DNA of 64,000 bases from Actinernus sp. WN-2022 (GCA_030867875.1 JAOWCC010000916.1:1806001-1870000), one strand, 5' to 3'; counted from the stretch's first letter, positions 1-12,501 are shown. Notes: generated from the sequence alone by a model not told the origin. A program made the numbers and translations.

Positions 1-1860
1 GCTGACCAGTCATCAAAAAAATACAAACTTGTATCCATTATTCCGTTCACTCTTCCCAAATTTTGGTGATTGACGATTAACGAGGATATTTTGACGGTTG
101 GCGCTCCGTGTCAATATTCATTAGTATGGAGCCTTGCATTTGGTCGAAAGTCGCGAAATAGTATTCGGTTTTTTCCAGAATTAGGGATCGCTGGATCCTA
201 AAATTCAGGCAGGGCTTTATTTATTTATCATTCTAGCGACGACAGGAGTTTCGTGGCATTTCAATAACGAAAAGTGAGATTTTGGAGGTAAGATTGTAGG
301 TGATTGTGGCAGAAGACTTCGGAAGATTCCAGCCTTTTCTTCTTCTTAGAGGTGGTGAGCCGAGGTGGATGAAAAACTCCCCAAAACAGCCTAAAATGGT
401 TTCAAGACAAGAAACAACACAAAGGAAACAATATGGAAGCGAAAAGGTACGTTTATTTGTACATTGTCATCCATTGTACGGCAATTTGAAAGGATTTATA
501 AAACCCCATACATATCTTCTATTTTTATGCACATACCCATAGATTGGGCTGCCTGTGGTTACCTAAATCTCGAAATGATTTATGTTTTCAGGGTTGTTAG
601 CTTGCATATTTTGAGACATGTCATTGATGGAATAGAGCACCATGGTCCAACCCATAGTTGGTCGATGTGGAATTACGAACATTTGAATTCTTGGATCTCA
701 AAGGAGTGTTATAAGTAGGACTACTCCAGAGGCAACAATCCTGAAAACATATCAGGTACATGTAATATATTTAGCAACAAAACAATTAAAACAATTTAAC
801 CCAAAAGAAAAAGTGTATAAAATGGACTTTTTCAACTTTTAGTGACAAAAATTGAAGTACATTTGAACAGATTATATAGTTATTTAATTGGCAGCTTTCA
901 AGTGATACCTAATTAATGGTGATCTAGCTTCTCACAAGACCAGTTCCCACTGCCATAAATGATTCACTGGAACTGGTATTTAGTAATTCATACCCTGAGT
1001 GAGTCTTGGTAAATAAAACAAGTATATATATATATATTCCACCCAACTTGGCACTGGACATGTCGGTAGTTATAAAGCACAACATATCCAAAGAAGGGTA
1101 TATACTTCATGGTAGTGTTTCGTTCCATATAGTCTCTCTGCATACAGGTACGTATAATTATGGGATGCATTTGAAGAAAAACATTCAATTAAGTTTCCTG
1201 ACACAGCTGAGCTGCTTCATTACACTATGGCTGCAATTTCGCACCCGGCTTCAGAGGGAGGCCAGAATTCAGACAGTGAAGATGAATCTGACATTACAGT
1301 TAATGATAACTGCGCCACAGCTGCTACACCTATCCCAGATGATGTATTCAATCTGTTGAAAGATACTCTGCCATGTGGAAAGTGCCTCATGTAGCCCTAG
1401 ATCTGTCGATCAGTGCGGTGTTGTATCTACTGAAATGACAGTATCCCATAAGCATACTGAAGTTGTTTCAGGGAGAAGAGTGATCTGGAAAGGATGGAAT
1501 AGTGAAATTCCTAACCATTATAGGGTCTCTTCTGTGGTTTCACTGAAAATGAATCAGAGCAAACCATTATTTGGTCAAATAATATATTTTTTACTCACAC
1601 CTTTGAAGGAGCATCTACTAAGTTTGCTGTGATGAATACTTTTCACAATAAATACACTTCATTTGAAAAGTCATCTTGTTTGTGGTGGGTAAACACATTT
1701 TATGTTAGGTGGTACCAGGAAGCTCTATATGGCTCTCAAAACCACTGGTAACAGTAAATAATGGGTAGACTATCAGAGAGAGTACCATTTATGTATGTTC
1801 TTTGTTTGCGGCCATATAAATACAAAGTAAACCGTTGAAGGGCATGAGGGTCTGCTCCAT
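1..1860. other. Noncoding or unassigned stretch
   Basis: I see no supportable gene here. Short open frames exist at 300-718 and 1240-1630, but none shows a recognisable domain or a convincing start and splice context. The segment is AT-rich with simple (ta)n at about 1023-1037. It may contain old unidentified repeat DNA. Confidence 0.5.
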
Positions 1861-1861
1861 A

Positions 1862-3640
1862 GAGTTCGAGCTTTTTTTTATAGTAATATTTGATGATCGA
1901 CCGTGTCAAAACGCTTTTTTAGATCCAGAAATAACAGTCCATTCAGCAGACCGTTGTCAATATTTAGGTACCATTCATTTGCAGCTTTGAGAAGAGCTAT
2001 TAAAGTCTCTGAGCGTAATCGTCTGAAGCCATGCTGGGAGTCTGTAAGGAGATTATTTTCAACCAAATATGTATAAAGTTGGTGGACTACAATTATCTCT
2101 ATTAATTTTCTGACGATAGATAGAATAGATATTGGCCTGTAGTTGTTTGGATCGAATTTTAAAGTGCCAATGAAATGAAAAATTCGATCCCGTTTTTATT
2201 TTATTTTATTAAATTCTAGGCTTCTGTTATTCATTTTGTGCAATTAAAAATCAATTTGGAGAGCGCGAACATATTTATTTTTCGTGTCGAAGTCAGGCGG
2301 AATTGCCAAAATCAGGCGACAATTTTTCTGCTGTTAAATATATGGTAATCACATGCGTGACGTCACTAGGTCTGCGCATATATATTCGTCCCCATAAATA
2401 CTACAAAATAAGTGCATTTTTGGCCAGTTTTCAATTTAAATATGTAATACTATGCGAAACCTTGACGATTTATGATAAAAGTTAAAGAAGGTGTTACAAT
2501 TGAAGCAGCTTCTTTTAGTGATCTGCATGATATCCCCTCAGGGTCACTCGCTTTATTTGACGGCATTGATTGAATTAATTGATGTACAGTATTAATAGTG
2601 GTTTGTGTAAGCGAGAATCTATGCTGGGATAGGTTTATATATTTGTCAAAGCTAGTACTCGTCTCAGTAATGTCATTAGCTAGACTTGGCCCAACTTGTG
2701 TAAAATGTGTATTTAGTGCATTGCTTATCTCACTGGGCTTATCTCACTGGCCCTCTAGGCTTATGTCACTTATTTCAGTAGAATGGGGGCTTTTCTTCAT
2801 AATCATATTTACCCCTTTCCATGATGTGTCTTTGAAGTAATTTGGATACTGGAATTTACTCCACGCTAGTTTATACTTCGTCCAACTTTCATCAGTTTTA
2901 AATTTAGTTGCTATATTCTTGAGTTTATCCCTTTCGAACATCAGTTTCTTTAGTTCTGGGATTAACCATGGGACTTGGATATTTCTGATTTTCCTTTTAC
3001 GAACTGGCGCATGAGAATCAGAAATCTTTTGGAATTTTTTTTCCCAAATTTCCCAGGCACATGGAGCTAGGTTAAGATCATATCGAAAAGCATTTGCATC
3101 AAAATTTCTGAACTGCTTGCTTGTTAGAATTTTAAAGCTTCTTTTAGGGATGTATAATTTTCGAATTGCATAAATAAGAGAATGGTCGCTTATACCAATG
3201 TGACAGACTCCAGACGGCGCATAGTTGCTAGGATTATTTGTTATAAATAAGTCAATAGCGGTGGCAGTGATTCTAGTTATACGAGTAGGGTTTTTGATAA
3301 CCTGGTGATATTGATAAAGGTTACACATGTCTAGTAGTTGTTTAGTGTGAGACATTTTACACTTCAGATCTCCTATGATGTTAATTTCGAGACCTAGTGA
3401 CTCAAGTCTTTCGATAAGAGATTCAAATATTCTCATGATATCACACGTAGAGGCAGGAGGCCTATACCAAGTACCAATAATAAAATGCTTGGTCATTGGC
3501 TTTATTACTTTGATACAAAGCCATTCGAGTTGGTCAATATTAAATTCTGATGTCTGTTTCGGTCCTTTCTTTCTAATATGTAACCTGCAATAGAAATTTC
3601 CCTATCAAGTATGGTTTGATCCAACCGCATTTCATTTATA
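1862..3640 (-). mobile_element. Degenerate non-LTR retrotransposon (LINE) fragment: endonuclease and RT pieces
   Basis: The minus strand encodes two parts of one LINE polyprotein. From about 3630 down to 2744 there is the C-terminal half of an apurinic-type endonuclease: GTWYRPP, IIGDLKC, then TRITATAIDLF and GISDHSLIYA, the SDH signature of this fold. Downstream, 2190-1878 encodes reverse-transcriptase blocks: NNLLTDSQHGFR and LFLDLKKRFDTVDHQILL, where FDTVDH corresponds to RT motif A with its first catalytic Asp. The connecting segment (2740-2200) is shorter than a linker plus RT palm start would need, so the element is internally deleted, and the later RT motifs including the YADD-type box are absent. 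The style fits CR1/L2-like clades, but the clade is inferred from recall, not a search. Confidence 0.85.
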
Positions 3641-3869
3641 TTGGACTATTTTATGTTCTTTTTATTATAGATTGAAAGTGACATGTAATCTGACGACAAC
3701 TCCCCAGCTAGAGAATGCGACAGTGAACAAACAGTGAACAAACAGAGGAAGATATGGATAGTATGGATAGTATTCCATGCCAGAAAGTCAATAAATTGCC
3801 AGAGGGCATAAATGGTTTATGTTGCTACCAAATTTGCGACATACATGATGTCAAGGAAAGTCTCGGCTC
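3641..3869. repeat. Short direct repeats in spacer
   Basis: Between the LINE and the next decayed gene there are two tiny tandem duplications: GTGAACAAACA twice at about 3722-3745 and ATGGATAGT twice at about 3753-3771. No gene is seen. Confidence 0.5.
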
Positions 3870-5502
3870 TTAAAGATGGCAGAAAATGGAAAAAAGGACA
3901 GTACCACGGAATGGGCAGAATATGGACGAGTATGCTACGCTAACTGCACTGGTTCGAACAAATGTGGGAACAACAGGTATACGTACATGGTTGAATACGG
4001 TGTTGTTAACTCTATTCAATTAAAAAAAAAGATGGGCAACTACTTTGTTCACTTTGGCGTATAATACCAGCTTACGTTCCCTGTGAAGCACGCAGATATG
4101 TAATGATCAAGAGCAGACAGACAAGCGGCAGAACTTGTAAATTCTAAATGGATAGCTAACAGAAAACAAGAGGTGAGGAAAGAGACATAACCATATGGGA
4201 ACAATTTTGAAGCTGTCGCCCATTCAAAAAAGATCCATTTTACATTTATGACAAAAGAGGAAATCCTGATAAGCCGTCGTTTGTCTTCAAAACCAGTACT
4301 TTGAAAGCAAAAATGGCAATTAATATGAACAAAGACAAAGACCATTTTCTTGGACTGGAATTTTGTTTCTTTGATGGTAAACACAACAGAGCTTTTTAAT
4401 GATGTCATTCGAAAAGTTTCGAAAGGAGAAGAGCAAGGTTTTAATCCCGTGGGTTGGTGTACTGACATGGCTGGTGCCAATCTAAGTGCACTATGACAAG
4501 TGTTTGGAGGGAGCTATGCAGCGAATCAAGACATGCAAATTTCATTTGAAAGAGTCAGTGAACTGTTGGTCCTGGGTGCTCAGCAATTGTAACGCAAAAC
4601 AATTCAAAGACCTGTTTTCAACTATTGGAATGTTTAACTCCCGAATGTTATGACGGCGTGAAAGAACAACTATTAGGACTCATGGATGAAGAAAACGAAG
4701 GAGGTCAATGGTTGAGATGGTGGAATGCAAGGAAAGTATTTATTTTTAGGGCTTTCGCCCCTTCTGGGCCTCACATGAACCAGGCTGAAAGTGTCCATGG
4801 TGGGTGGGCACAAAAATATCCTACCTGTATGACCATTTTGAAAGTGGCAGAAGCAGACCTCAGAGAGAGCAAACTGTTAGATGTTGAGTGTGATGGCCTG
4901 CGGGTGGGCACCTCAACAGGAGGCAAAGGGCCTTCCGGTACCGAAAGACAAAGGACTTCTCACAATAGAGAAATCGCTGCAGCAAAAAAAACTTGGCGAG
5001 AAAATGTTTGGAGATGACGATAATGGCATGTCAATCGATGAAAATTCATCTCACAGACTACCGTCGACTAAACGAAGACAGAAAAACAATCTGGAAAGAG
5101 ATCAAGGAAACCGAAAGCCACTGACCATCCAACCGACATCCAGCAGCAACACACACTGCCAACTCCTGCTAGGCCTAAGCCACCATTTGGAGCACCCCTC
5201 TGTTAGATTATGTTATGGCTGCAGGGGAGAACTAAAACCTAGAGGGAACATTCCTAGTCCTCCAAATGACATAAGTTATTGTTAGCGGCGATAAACGGTC
5301 CTTTATGACCCAAAGGCAAAGAAATTTAGACAAAGCGAAGACATATCAAATGTATATTTTTCACCTTAATCCAAACTGCATCACTGTCTGGCATCAATAT
5401 TTCATTGCTGGGCTTATAAAAGTCCCAGACGACCTTATGCCACACATTGTACAAGACCACAAAGATGCCCTAAAAGAAATCATTGGCATAACTATTCAAT
5501 GA
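3870..5502 (+). pseudogene. Decayed transposase-like gene of a multicopy invertebrate family
   Basis: Conserved-looking blocks are scattered over all three plus frames. About 4230-4390 reads KDPFYIYDKRGNPDKPSF, FKTSTLKAKMAINMNKDKDH and EFCFFDGKHNR. About 4750-4990 reads FRAFAPSGPHMNQAESVHGG, then a basic GTERQRTSHNREIAAAKK stretch. About 5290-5490 reads YDPKAKKFRQ, NVYF and a C-terminal VPDDLMPHIVQDHKDALKE. From memory these blocks belong to a large uncharacterised family in cnidarian genomes that looks transposase-derived (an FDGK block followed by the GPHMNQAE block). The superfamily is not certain. Frames change several times and stops interrupt each frame, so the copy is dead. The open piece 4625-5017 is the longest intact part. 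Confidence 0.6.
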
Positions 5503-7095
5503 AATAAATTGTGTCCATGTTTAGATGGAACTCTTTTAAAATTACTTGTCACATTCTAGATGTTATGTTAGCTTTTGTTGCTATGTTTTTGTGCGGGAAA
5601 TATTCATTCATGCGTGGTGAGGGGAACCATTTTTTAAAGGATTTCCAACTTTATTGTAATAAAGTGGGTTACGAATTATCTGTGTCAAAAATTAAGTATG
5701 ACTCGTGGCCCAGTTGTCAAACCTAAGTAATTTCGATTGAATACACACAAACTGCTTGCTTGTCAACTACTGATTTGAGGTAAAAAAGTTAATGCTCGAG
5801 GAGAAATCCGATTAAAATATGAAACATTTTACCAAGAAAACTCATTGGTTAAGGCTTCAATAATCATGGATTAGCAGTAATCGGGCTTCGAACAACTGGA
5901 CCCCACTTCCGGTGGTCTATTCGCTGATATTTCCTGCTGGCGTAGAAAAAAAAAGGGTCACGTGACACATTTAACCAATCACACGCGAGAAAAAAAAAAT
6001 GATGGGTTATAATGTTGAATATTTACCTCGCCGCTCGGTAAACATCCAGCACTGTTCACCTCAATTTCGGTGAATAATTGTTAATTAGCCCATCAGTACT
6101 ACCTCCTCTAATTTTTCCACGATAGTGAAGCCCATATAACATTACTATCTGGAGCATGTTATATATCTTACTTTTCCACTCGATGCCCAACTGTCCATGT
6201 ACAAATGAGCAGAAACAGTAGCTGAGTAGGTATGGCTAGTACTCTACGGTCTGAAATGCATCGTAATTTCCATTATTTCCCTGAAGAACTATGGCATTTG
6301 TTCTGCTATTTAGTGTAAACTATGTAGTTTATCAACATGTCACTCTGACGGCATGTCTAAAATAATAATGCCCCTTACCCAAACTCCATATACCACCCGG
6401 CTCCACCTTAGTCTAGAATCCCCGTACTTTCATTAACTCGAATTAATCTGTTTGTTTATTTAGTAAAATTACAGGAATTAGTGAAATGACCCATTTTCTT
6501 GACAATTACAACGACAAACATTAGTCATTAGTGCTGTTCACTAAAAAATATATATAAAAAAAACATCCACAACATTTTACCCACGACCCACAATATTTTA
6601 CCCACAACCCATGACGTCTTACCCACGACACGCGACCCATGACAAGTAGCTACTCCAATCTGGTACAGGACAAAACCATTGGCGCATGCTCAATACAAAA
6701 ACAACACAAATACTGCAGAGCCTTCTCTTCTCACTTGTTGTGGAGTTGAAGAAGGTTCTGCTCGCAGGGTACATGAAAATTGAAGTAACTTTATAGCAAA
6801 TTTGAACATTGAAATTTGATAAAATTAATATTAATTTGTCATCTTGCTTCTTTTTAGGAAAATGATATTTGCCAGTTTATTTACAGTGTGTCTACTCTGC
6901 TGCATGAAATCAATAATGAATTATTAAACATCCAGCAGAATGGCAACAGATAGGAGTTCTATGCCAATTGTGTCCTTGCAGCTTTAAGACATATTTTCAG
7001 ATATAGTGGTCCACTGCGAACGATCTGAAAACTTTGAAACTTCAAGTCTTGAAGAACTCAGGTTATTAAGAAACAACTTTAGAGCCTGTTATGGA
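5503..7095. other. Noncoding stretch with one short tandem motif
   Basis: No gene is supported. A weak plus-strand open frame at 5511-5726 has no recognisable domain. The stretch includes a GTCACGTGAC palindrome near 5956 and the repeated motif at 6570-6655 listed separately. Confidence 0.5.
6570..6655. repeat. Degenerate tandem repeat TTTTACCCACRACCCA
   Basis: Three imperfect copies of a 16-20-bp unit (TTTTACCCACGACCCACAA, TTTTACCCACAACCCATGA, CTTACCCACGACACGCGA) stand in line, followed by another GACCCATGAC. It is a simple satellite-like array with no coding content. Confidence 0.6.
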
Positions 7096-7099
7096 AAAT

Positions 7100-7815
7100 T
7101 ACTTATATTGGCCAAGTGTAGAAAGGTCAGGGCAAAGAGGAAGACCTCGCTTCTCAATAACAGCTACAGTGCTTGAAAAGTGAATTGAACAGCTGGGCAG
7201 ACATTCCGGACCTGAGAGTGTCTAGGCAAACCATTTACAACAGGAGGCAAGAGCATGGATTCTTCCTACAGTTTGAGCAGTTCTCCGTTATTTCTGACAG
7301 TGATCTGGATATCATTGTCAGCGAGGAGCAGGATGCATTTCCTCGGACTGGTGAACCAACCTTATTGATGGGCTGTGACGACGTGGGATATTTTTGCAAC
7401 GTTGGAGGGTGCGATAGTCTGTTGTAAGAGTGGACCCAATTGGAAGGGCAAATAGATGGACTCAAAGGATTGTTCGTAGGCCATAGATCCTAATTATTTG
7501 TGGCACACTGACACAAACATGAAGTTGAAAAACTGGCGCTTATGTATCCATGGCTGTGTTGATGGTTTCTGAAGAGCCATTACGTAAATGAAAGTAAACA
7601 ACAACTACCGAGCTACAAGGGTGCTGTAAACTTTCAGACAGCAAAGTCAACATGGGGTCATCCCTCCAGGATCCGGGCAGATGATGGCGGCAATCATGTG
7701 GCTGTTGGAGAATATATCACATGGTTCAGAGGCATGAACCGAGGCAGCCTTTTCACTGGCCCTCGTGTTCGAAACACCATAATTGAAAGGCTATGGAGGG
7801 ATGTTGGAGGAGTGA
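7100..7815 (+). pseudogene. Decayed DDE integrase-core protein
   Basis: Blocks of an rve-fold integrase core appear in order but in shifting frames. First comes a helix-turn-helix-like lead (about 7175-7260: VSRQTIYNRRQEHG). Then VDPIGRANRWTQRIV (about 7430-7475) and NYLWHTDTNMKLKNWRLCIH (about 7490-7550), which holds the first catalytic Asp and a K-WR block. Then PSRIRADDGGNHVAVGEYI (about 7665-7715) with the second Asp, and GPRVRNTIIERLWRDVGG (about 7755-7815) with the catalytic Glu. This matches a widespread integrase-domain family in invertebrates and fish that is not the Polinton integrase. Frameshifts and stops make it a pseudogene. The exact transposon family is not assigned. Confidence 0.72.
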
Positions 7816-8109
7816 TCTCATTATACCGTCATCTATTATATTTCTAGAATTGCAACAGCGTTCGAATCCTGATGAAGAACTTGACATACTTGCCCTCCAT
7901 TTTGTTTTTATTTCCATATTCAATGAACATTAAACATGTTCACAGAAAGGTTTAATTACCATTGATTATCAACTGAAGGCAATAGAACACCCTGACAACT
8001 TTGGGCTTCTGGGTGCGTTTTTTACTTTTCATCCCCAAACTCAGGAATCAGATACATGTTTGATAGAAAAAATGACAGAAGACCTACAATTATATGGATA
8101 TGACCTGGC

Positions 8110-8850
8110 GCACCAATGCCAAGCCTCTATTTGGTTTGATGTGAACAGAATGAGAATCAATACAAAGAAGTGTAAGATCATGAGAATTACTAGAAACAAT
8201 TACCCTGTCATTGGTGATTATCATATAAATGGACAAACTTTAGAAAGTGTACAACAGTATAAGGATTTAGGGGTAATTACTACCTCTGATCTATCATGGA
8301 ATACACATATAGATTCCATAACAGCAAAGGCCAATAAAGTGCTTGGACTAGTGAAGAGAACCTGTAAGGAACTAAAGGACATCACTACTTTAAGAACTCT
8401 TATTAGGCCCTTAATGGTATTCATGTGAAACATGGAACCCATTCACACAACGAAATATTAACAGATTAGAAGCTGTACAGAGGAGCGCAACCAAATTCAT
8501 CTAACGATGACTATAATACTAGATTAAGTAAGGTTAACTTACATAGCTTAGCTGATAGGAGATTCACAAGGGACGTGGTAATTTAATTAATGGACATTAT
8601 AATATTGACATTGACAATAAGCTATCTTTCTGCAAATATAGAAAGGTAAATTAACACCTAAGAAGTAATGACTCGCTTGACCTGAATCATGTTCATAGTA
8701 GAACAAATGTTTTTAAATATAGTTTTTTTTGGACGAATAATTAATGAATGGAATAGTTTACCAGATAATATAAGAGAGGCCATAAGCTTATCTAGCTTTA
8801 AACATAAGGTTATGTCATTAATAATTAAGGAGATTTTGCAATAGGTTTAC
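8110..8850 (+). mobile_element. LINE reverse-transcriptase C-terminal fragment
   Basis: The plus strand encodes the region just after the RT palm: MRINTKKCKIMRITR, QYKDLGVITTSDLSWNTHI (the typical LGV-ID/SW-HI block) and ANKVLGLVKRTCKELKD up to about 8428. After a frameshift follows WNPFTQRNINRLEAVQRSAT (about 8430-8490), and toward the 3' end GRIINEWNSLPDNI-like text (about 8735-8770). No YADD box or endonuclease is present, so it is a 5'-truncated copy, the usual form of a dead LINE. The opposite orientation and different text from the 1.8-3.6 kb fragment make it a separate insertion. Confidence 0.8.
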
Positions 8851-10590
8851 CTTTTTTATTTTAAATAGTCCTTCTCCACAAATAATTTGTAAAGTTATTT
8901 ATGGGATCAGTGAGTACATTGTAAATAGTAATATTATAGTATACTTAGTCTTAGCTGGGGAATATCCCTCGAAATGATGCCTTGGGTGCTTTTGGATATT
9001 CCCCTCTCTGTCTTTTTTTATTTCCTTTTTCCTGCCCATATTATAAGTAGTATTATAGTATTTGTAATAACGGAGTAAACTTAATAAATAAAGATAAATA
9101 GCAATTGAAATATAATTTCTGCATGTTTTGAGGTCCACTTTCTTGCCACTTCAAGAGGATGGTAACTATGGTATCAACACCTATTCACAAGTTAAGGAAT
9201 ACCTGGCGAGAGCAGTACAGAGCAACAGAACTAGGCCACAATAAGAACATTCATAATAGACCACTAGGTAGGTTGTTGAGATTGTAGACAATTAATAGTT
9301 AGTCTTTATTTTCCCTGTCGTTGTGTGACTAAAGAACCAATGATCGTTTCAGATTAATAGCAAACAAATGTAAACAGCTTTAGGTCTAATTAGGAAATAT
9401 TCATTATTTACGTTGTTCTTTGTTTGTTGTTGTCATTTCTTGGGGAGGAGGCTGGTGGTCTTAATATATGACGTTATAAATGGCGTAAATATATATTTTG
9501 ATTTGTCGATGGCCCTAACCTCTCTAGAAGCTCTGGCTATCTAAACATATAGCTCTGCCACGAATGCATAAAGGTGAGACAATTTTTAATTTAATGCGTA
9601 TTACACGAGACAACGTTTGGCGCAACATTGCTGCGGAAACGGGTATGTTACATGGGACGATTTCTGGTGCAACATACTCCCTCAGCCTGGACGCATGCAA
9701 GCTTTTACACCATGCTCCAACTCCAACCAACCAGCTTGATTTTCAAACAAGTATAATTGGTGCTGAGTGTACAGCTGATTTCTGTATGGTAATTAAACAT
9801 TGCAACTTAAAGTGGAGCAAAGAGAATATAAGTAAGAGCGCACGGGCAGAGATTGTCCTCGGACGGCAGATTTTAATGATCAAATATTTTTTTAACTGAT
9901 TTCCAACATGACAGAACACTGGTCCGATTGCTTTCTATTTCATTATGGTTTCAAACTCCTTAACAAAACGTAAATAACCTAGCTAAAAAAAGTCACAGAT
10001 ATATTGAACAATTATTCACCGATGCGAAAAGCACTATTCACTTGTGTGGTATATACTATAAAGTACAATATTCCAACAAAAGCCCTGTTACCAGAGTGGT
10101 ACTTGAAATAGTTTACATTTTATAGTTTCTCCATTCTTTCCTTGAATTGGCTTGATGCAAAATTCTGCTTAACTTTACAGCTCTTACATGCTTCTTTGGA
10201 ATTCTTGTTTAGGTTTAGGTTCAAAGAAATTCTCTGACTAGACCTCCCAAACCTGTCAAGGCAGCTGATTTGAATGCCCCACAAACAATGCGTAAAGGCT
10301 CCTCGAATTCTGAAAATACACCCAATACTGAAGATCCTCAAAAACCCAAAGGCGCAAATGTGGAAAAGTGCAAGAAAGGGAAACCACATCATATGTATAT
10401 GTATACTTGGCACAACGCAATTGGCTCAAATACCATTGTAATTGGAAGGGTTTGTTTTTGAACTACAATGCAATTGGTTGTAGTTGTTGTCTGCTACAGT
10501 CACATGTGTGCAGCAAAAAAGGGGATTGCTGCCCCATTCATGACCAGTATGTTGTGTTAAATATAAATATTTTGCCTGGCAATTTAATAG
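8851..10590. other. Noncoding or unassigned stretch
   Basis: No supported gene. A plus-strand open frame at 9564-9899 (111 codons) and another at 10202-10460 have no recognisable domain. The second is lysine-rich and could be an exon of the tyrosine-recombinase gene that lies downstream, but I cannot show that. Confidence 0.4.
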
Positions 10591-10859
10591 TTAGGGGCTG
10601 GTCGTTTATTATCTGTGAAGGGGGCCGGCAGTTTTGGCTCGGTTGCAAACGTTTTGGGTCTCACCCGGCCCCACGCCAATGTGCAGCACATGAAAAATGA
10701 CCCCTACCCCTCATGACAGGTCCCCAGATGAAATTAGGGTTTTTTGGTCATTCCAGTAGGAAATAAATTTAAAATGATCCCCAGTATAACTTCAATATTT
10801 TCAAAAAGGTGAATTTCAAAAATAACCCCCTCACAGATAATAAACGACCACCCCCTTAA
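10591..10859. mobile_element. MITE with ~33-bp terminal inverted repeats
   Basis: The left end TTAGGGGCTGGTCGTTTATT and the right end, read on the minus strand as TTAAGGGGGTGGTCGTTTATT, are near-identical inverted repeats that extend through ATCTGTGA. The interior is short and noncoding, with ATGACCCC motifs. The total of 269 bp and the TTA-flanked ends fit a non-autonomous DNA transposon. No transposase is encoded. Confidence 0.75.
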
Positions 10860-10989
10860 GGGAGAAATGAATATCTTTAGGCTATCTAGCCGACCCTGAA
10901 ATGCCTGAACAAACAATACATATTGTTTAAAAATTTCAGTTCCCTGGTAATATTTAATATTTAACTTTTATGGGATGCAAAAAGTACAG

Positions 10990-11057
10990 CTACTGAGCCT
11001 GAGGAAGGAGCAAGTGGATCACAGGAAGATCTGGATTTGCTTATTGGACACCCAAAG
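10990..11057 (+). pseudogene. Probable internal exon of the tyrosine-recombinase gene
   Basis: A 68-bp exon is bounded by an acceptor (AAAAAGTACAG) and a donor (AAAG|GTGAGT). It encodes an acidic linker-like stretch (TEPEEGASGSQEDLDLLIGH) and ends on a codon boundary, which matches the phase-0 start of the exon at 11941. Assignment to this gene rests only on splice signals, phase and position. Confidence 0.45.
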
Positions 11058-11940
11058 GTGAGTTTCAAGCTGATATCCAAACTGTCATTGTTATCACTAG
11101 AGGACCGTTTCACATCTTAATAATCTCGTTAATTGTGCCAATTGCAATTTTAGACCCTGGCATAAGCCTTTCTTGTATATATTACAAATAACAGATAACA
11201 TTATATATGTATTTGTATTGAATATCAGTGCAACACAACATGGTGGGTTATTTTCTGGTCTAACAAATTTCATATGTACTCAATACCTGATGTTTTAGGG
11301 AAAATTGGAAAAAAATTGTTGCAGAAATCCCAGATGTTAAAGAAGTAGTTGAAAAGATGGCCTCTGATTTTCACATACAACGAACTGCAGAATTCATCAT
11401 TTACTGGGTACCAGTGCAATTCTCATTACGAGACCAGGCCTGGGCTGAACAATAGAGATATATAAGTATATGTTTTGGACAATATTTTTATTAGATCATT
11501 AACTGTATTAGCCATTTCGAAGTTGTGGAAGGGACTGGGACCAAGTGTGAAAAATTAATCTGAGCAAGAAATGAACTCATCACAAGAAAGATCACACTAA
11601 AGTTAGTAATACGTTTACGGTATATGAGAATGTTTGGATAAACAGAACTATTTTAGTATCAAACCAATTTCTTCAAACTCAGTAAACTTACAAACTTCAG
11701 TGTGATCTTTCCTGTGAATTTTCATGGTTGGCAACCATCAGGGAAAAAAAATCCTGACCATGTGGTTGATTCAATAGCATGCAACCCCTTGGACAAGTTG
11801 TTATTTCCTGTAAAAATAAACCCCTTTGGAATGAATTTGACAAAATATTCACCCTTGAGGGTTAATTTATTTCCACGTTAACCCAAAGCTTCACCCTTGA
11901 TTGTTATAACCTTGTCTCTTTCTATATTTCTCCCTTCTAG

Positions 11941-12057
11941 GCATCTAGTGGAGCTCCTTTCTCTGGGCCTGCTTTTACAAAGCACTTGAAACGAGTCTTT
12001 TTCAAGCTTACTGGTGTGGAAATATCGGTCAATGGGCTACGGTCATCGTTTGTTACG
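11941..12057 (+). pseudogene. Tyrosine-recombinase exon, 5' part, cut by the Polinton
   Basis: After a strong acceptor (CTCCCTTCTAG) the frame reads PAFTKHLKRVFFKLTG and then NGLRSSFVT, which matches the catalytic-Arg block of Crypton-like tyrosine recombinases (usually written HxxR, here NGLR). The exon stops at the Polinton target site GTTACG. Its last 17 bp lie 17 kb away at 29044-29060, where the frame continues and ends at a donor (CAACG|GTGAGT). The gene is therefore broken in the middle of its recombinase domain. These enzymes break and rejoin DNA through a Tyr nucleophile. Upstream N-terminal exons were not identified with confidence. Confidence 0.7.
12052..12057. repeat. Polinton target-site duplication, left copy
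   Basis: GTTACG directly precedes the left terminal inverted repeat and recurs directly after the right one at 29038-29043. A 6-bp duplication is the standard length for Polinton integrases. Confidence 0.95.
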
Positions 12058-12405
12058 AGTAGTTAGGGGGTGAGTATAGATCATATACCCTCTCCTGATT
12101 GGACGAGAGCAAATTTGTGACGTCACAGGTTTGTGTGACATCACAAGCCCCGCCTCCTCAGTTATAGAACAAATACAGGCTGCTGATTGGCTGCCGCTAT
12201 TATAGATCAAATACAGGCTCGGGATTGGCCGGGATTTATAGATCAAATACAGGCTCGTCATTGGTCTGGATTATAGACCAAATACGGGCTCGGGATTGGC
12301 CGGAAATTTATAGACCAAATATAGGCTCGGGATTGGCCGGGATTATAGATCAAATCCAGGGCCAGGATTGGCGGACCGGGGAACACCCGGGGCGTATAAA
12401 AAAGT
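12058..12405 (+). repeat. Left terminal inverted repeat of the Polinton
   Basis: It matches the reverse complement of 28689-29037 nearly base for base, with a few substitutions. It contains TGACGTCA at 12118-12125, a mutated second copy at 12136, then six tandem ~35-bp units (12162-12379) each with a TATAGAYCAAATACAGGCTC core and an inverted CCAAT box (GATTGG). It ends with a TATA box at 12395-12403. Confidence 0.95.
12395..12403 (+). promoter_or_regulatory. TATA box at the inner edge of the left TIR
   Basis: GCGTATAAAAAAG stands about 100 bp upstream of the first ATG (12502) and directly downstream of the CCAAT-box array, a textbook order for an RNA polymerase II promoter that fires inward. 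The same box occurs in mirror image at 28691-28699. Confidence 0.7.
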
Positions 12406-12501
12406 GAACCCTTGGAGAGAAGGCATTCATGTTGTTTTGGTTCTTTGCCGTGGTGTCTATGCTCTATCGAGAGTACCATAAAGTGTGGACTCTTTGGGAA
12501 G

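Noticed and set aside
300..1632. Cluster of short open frames at the window start
   Set aside because: No recognisable domains or consistent splice phases; treated as unassigned DNA.
9564..9899. 111-codon plus-strand open frame
   Set aside because: No domain, no splice or promoter context, AT-rich neighbourhood; length is within chance.
10270..10700. Open frames suggesting a gene between 10202 and 10700
   Set aside because: The second frame runs into the MITE at 10591. The first is low-complexity and cannot be linked to the recombinase gene with confidence.
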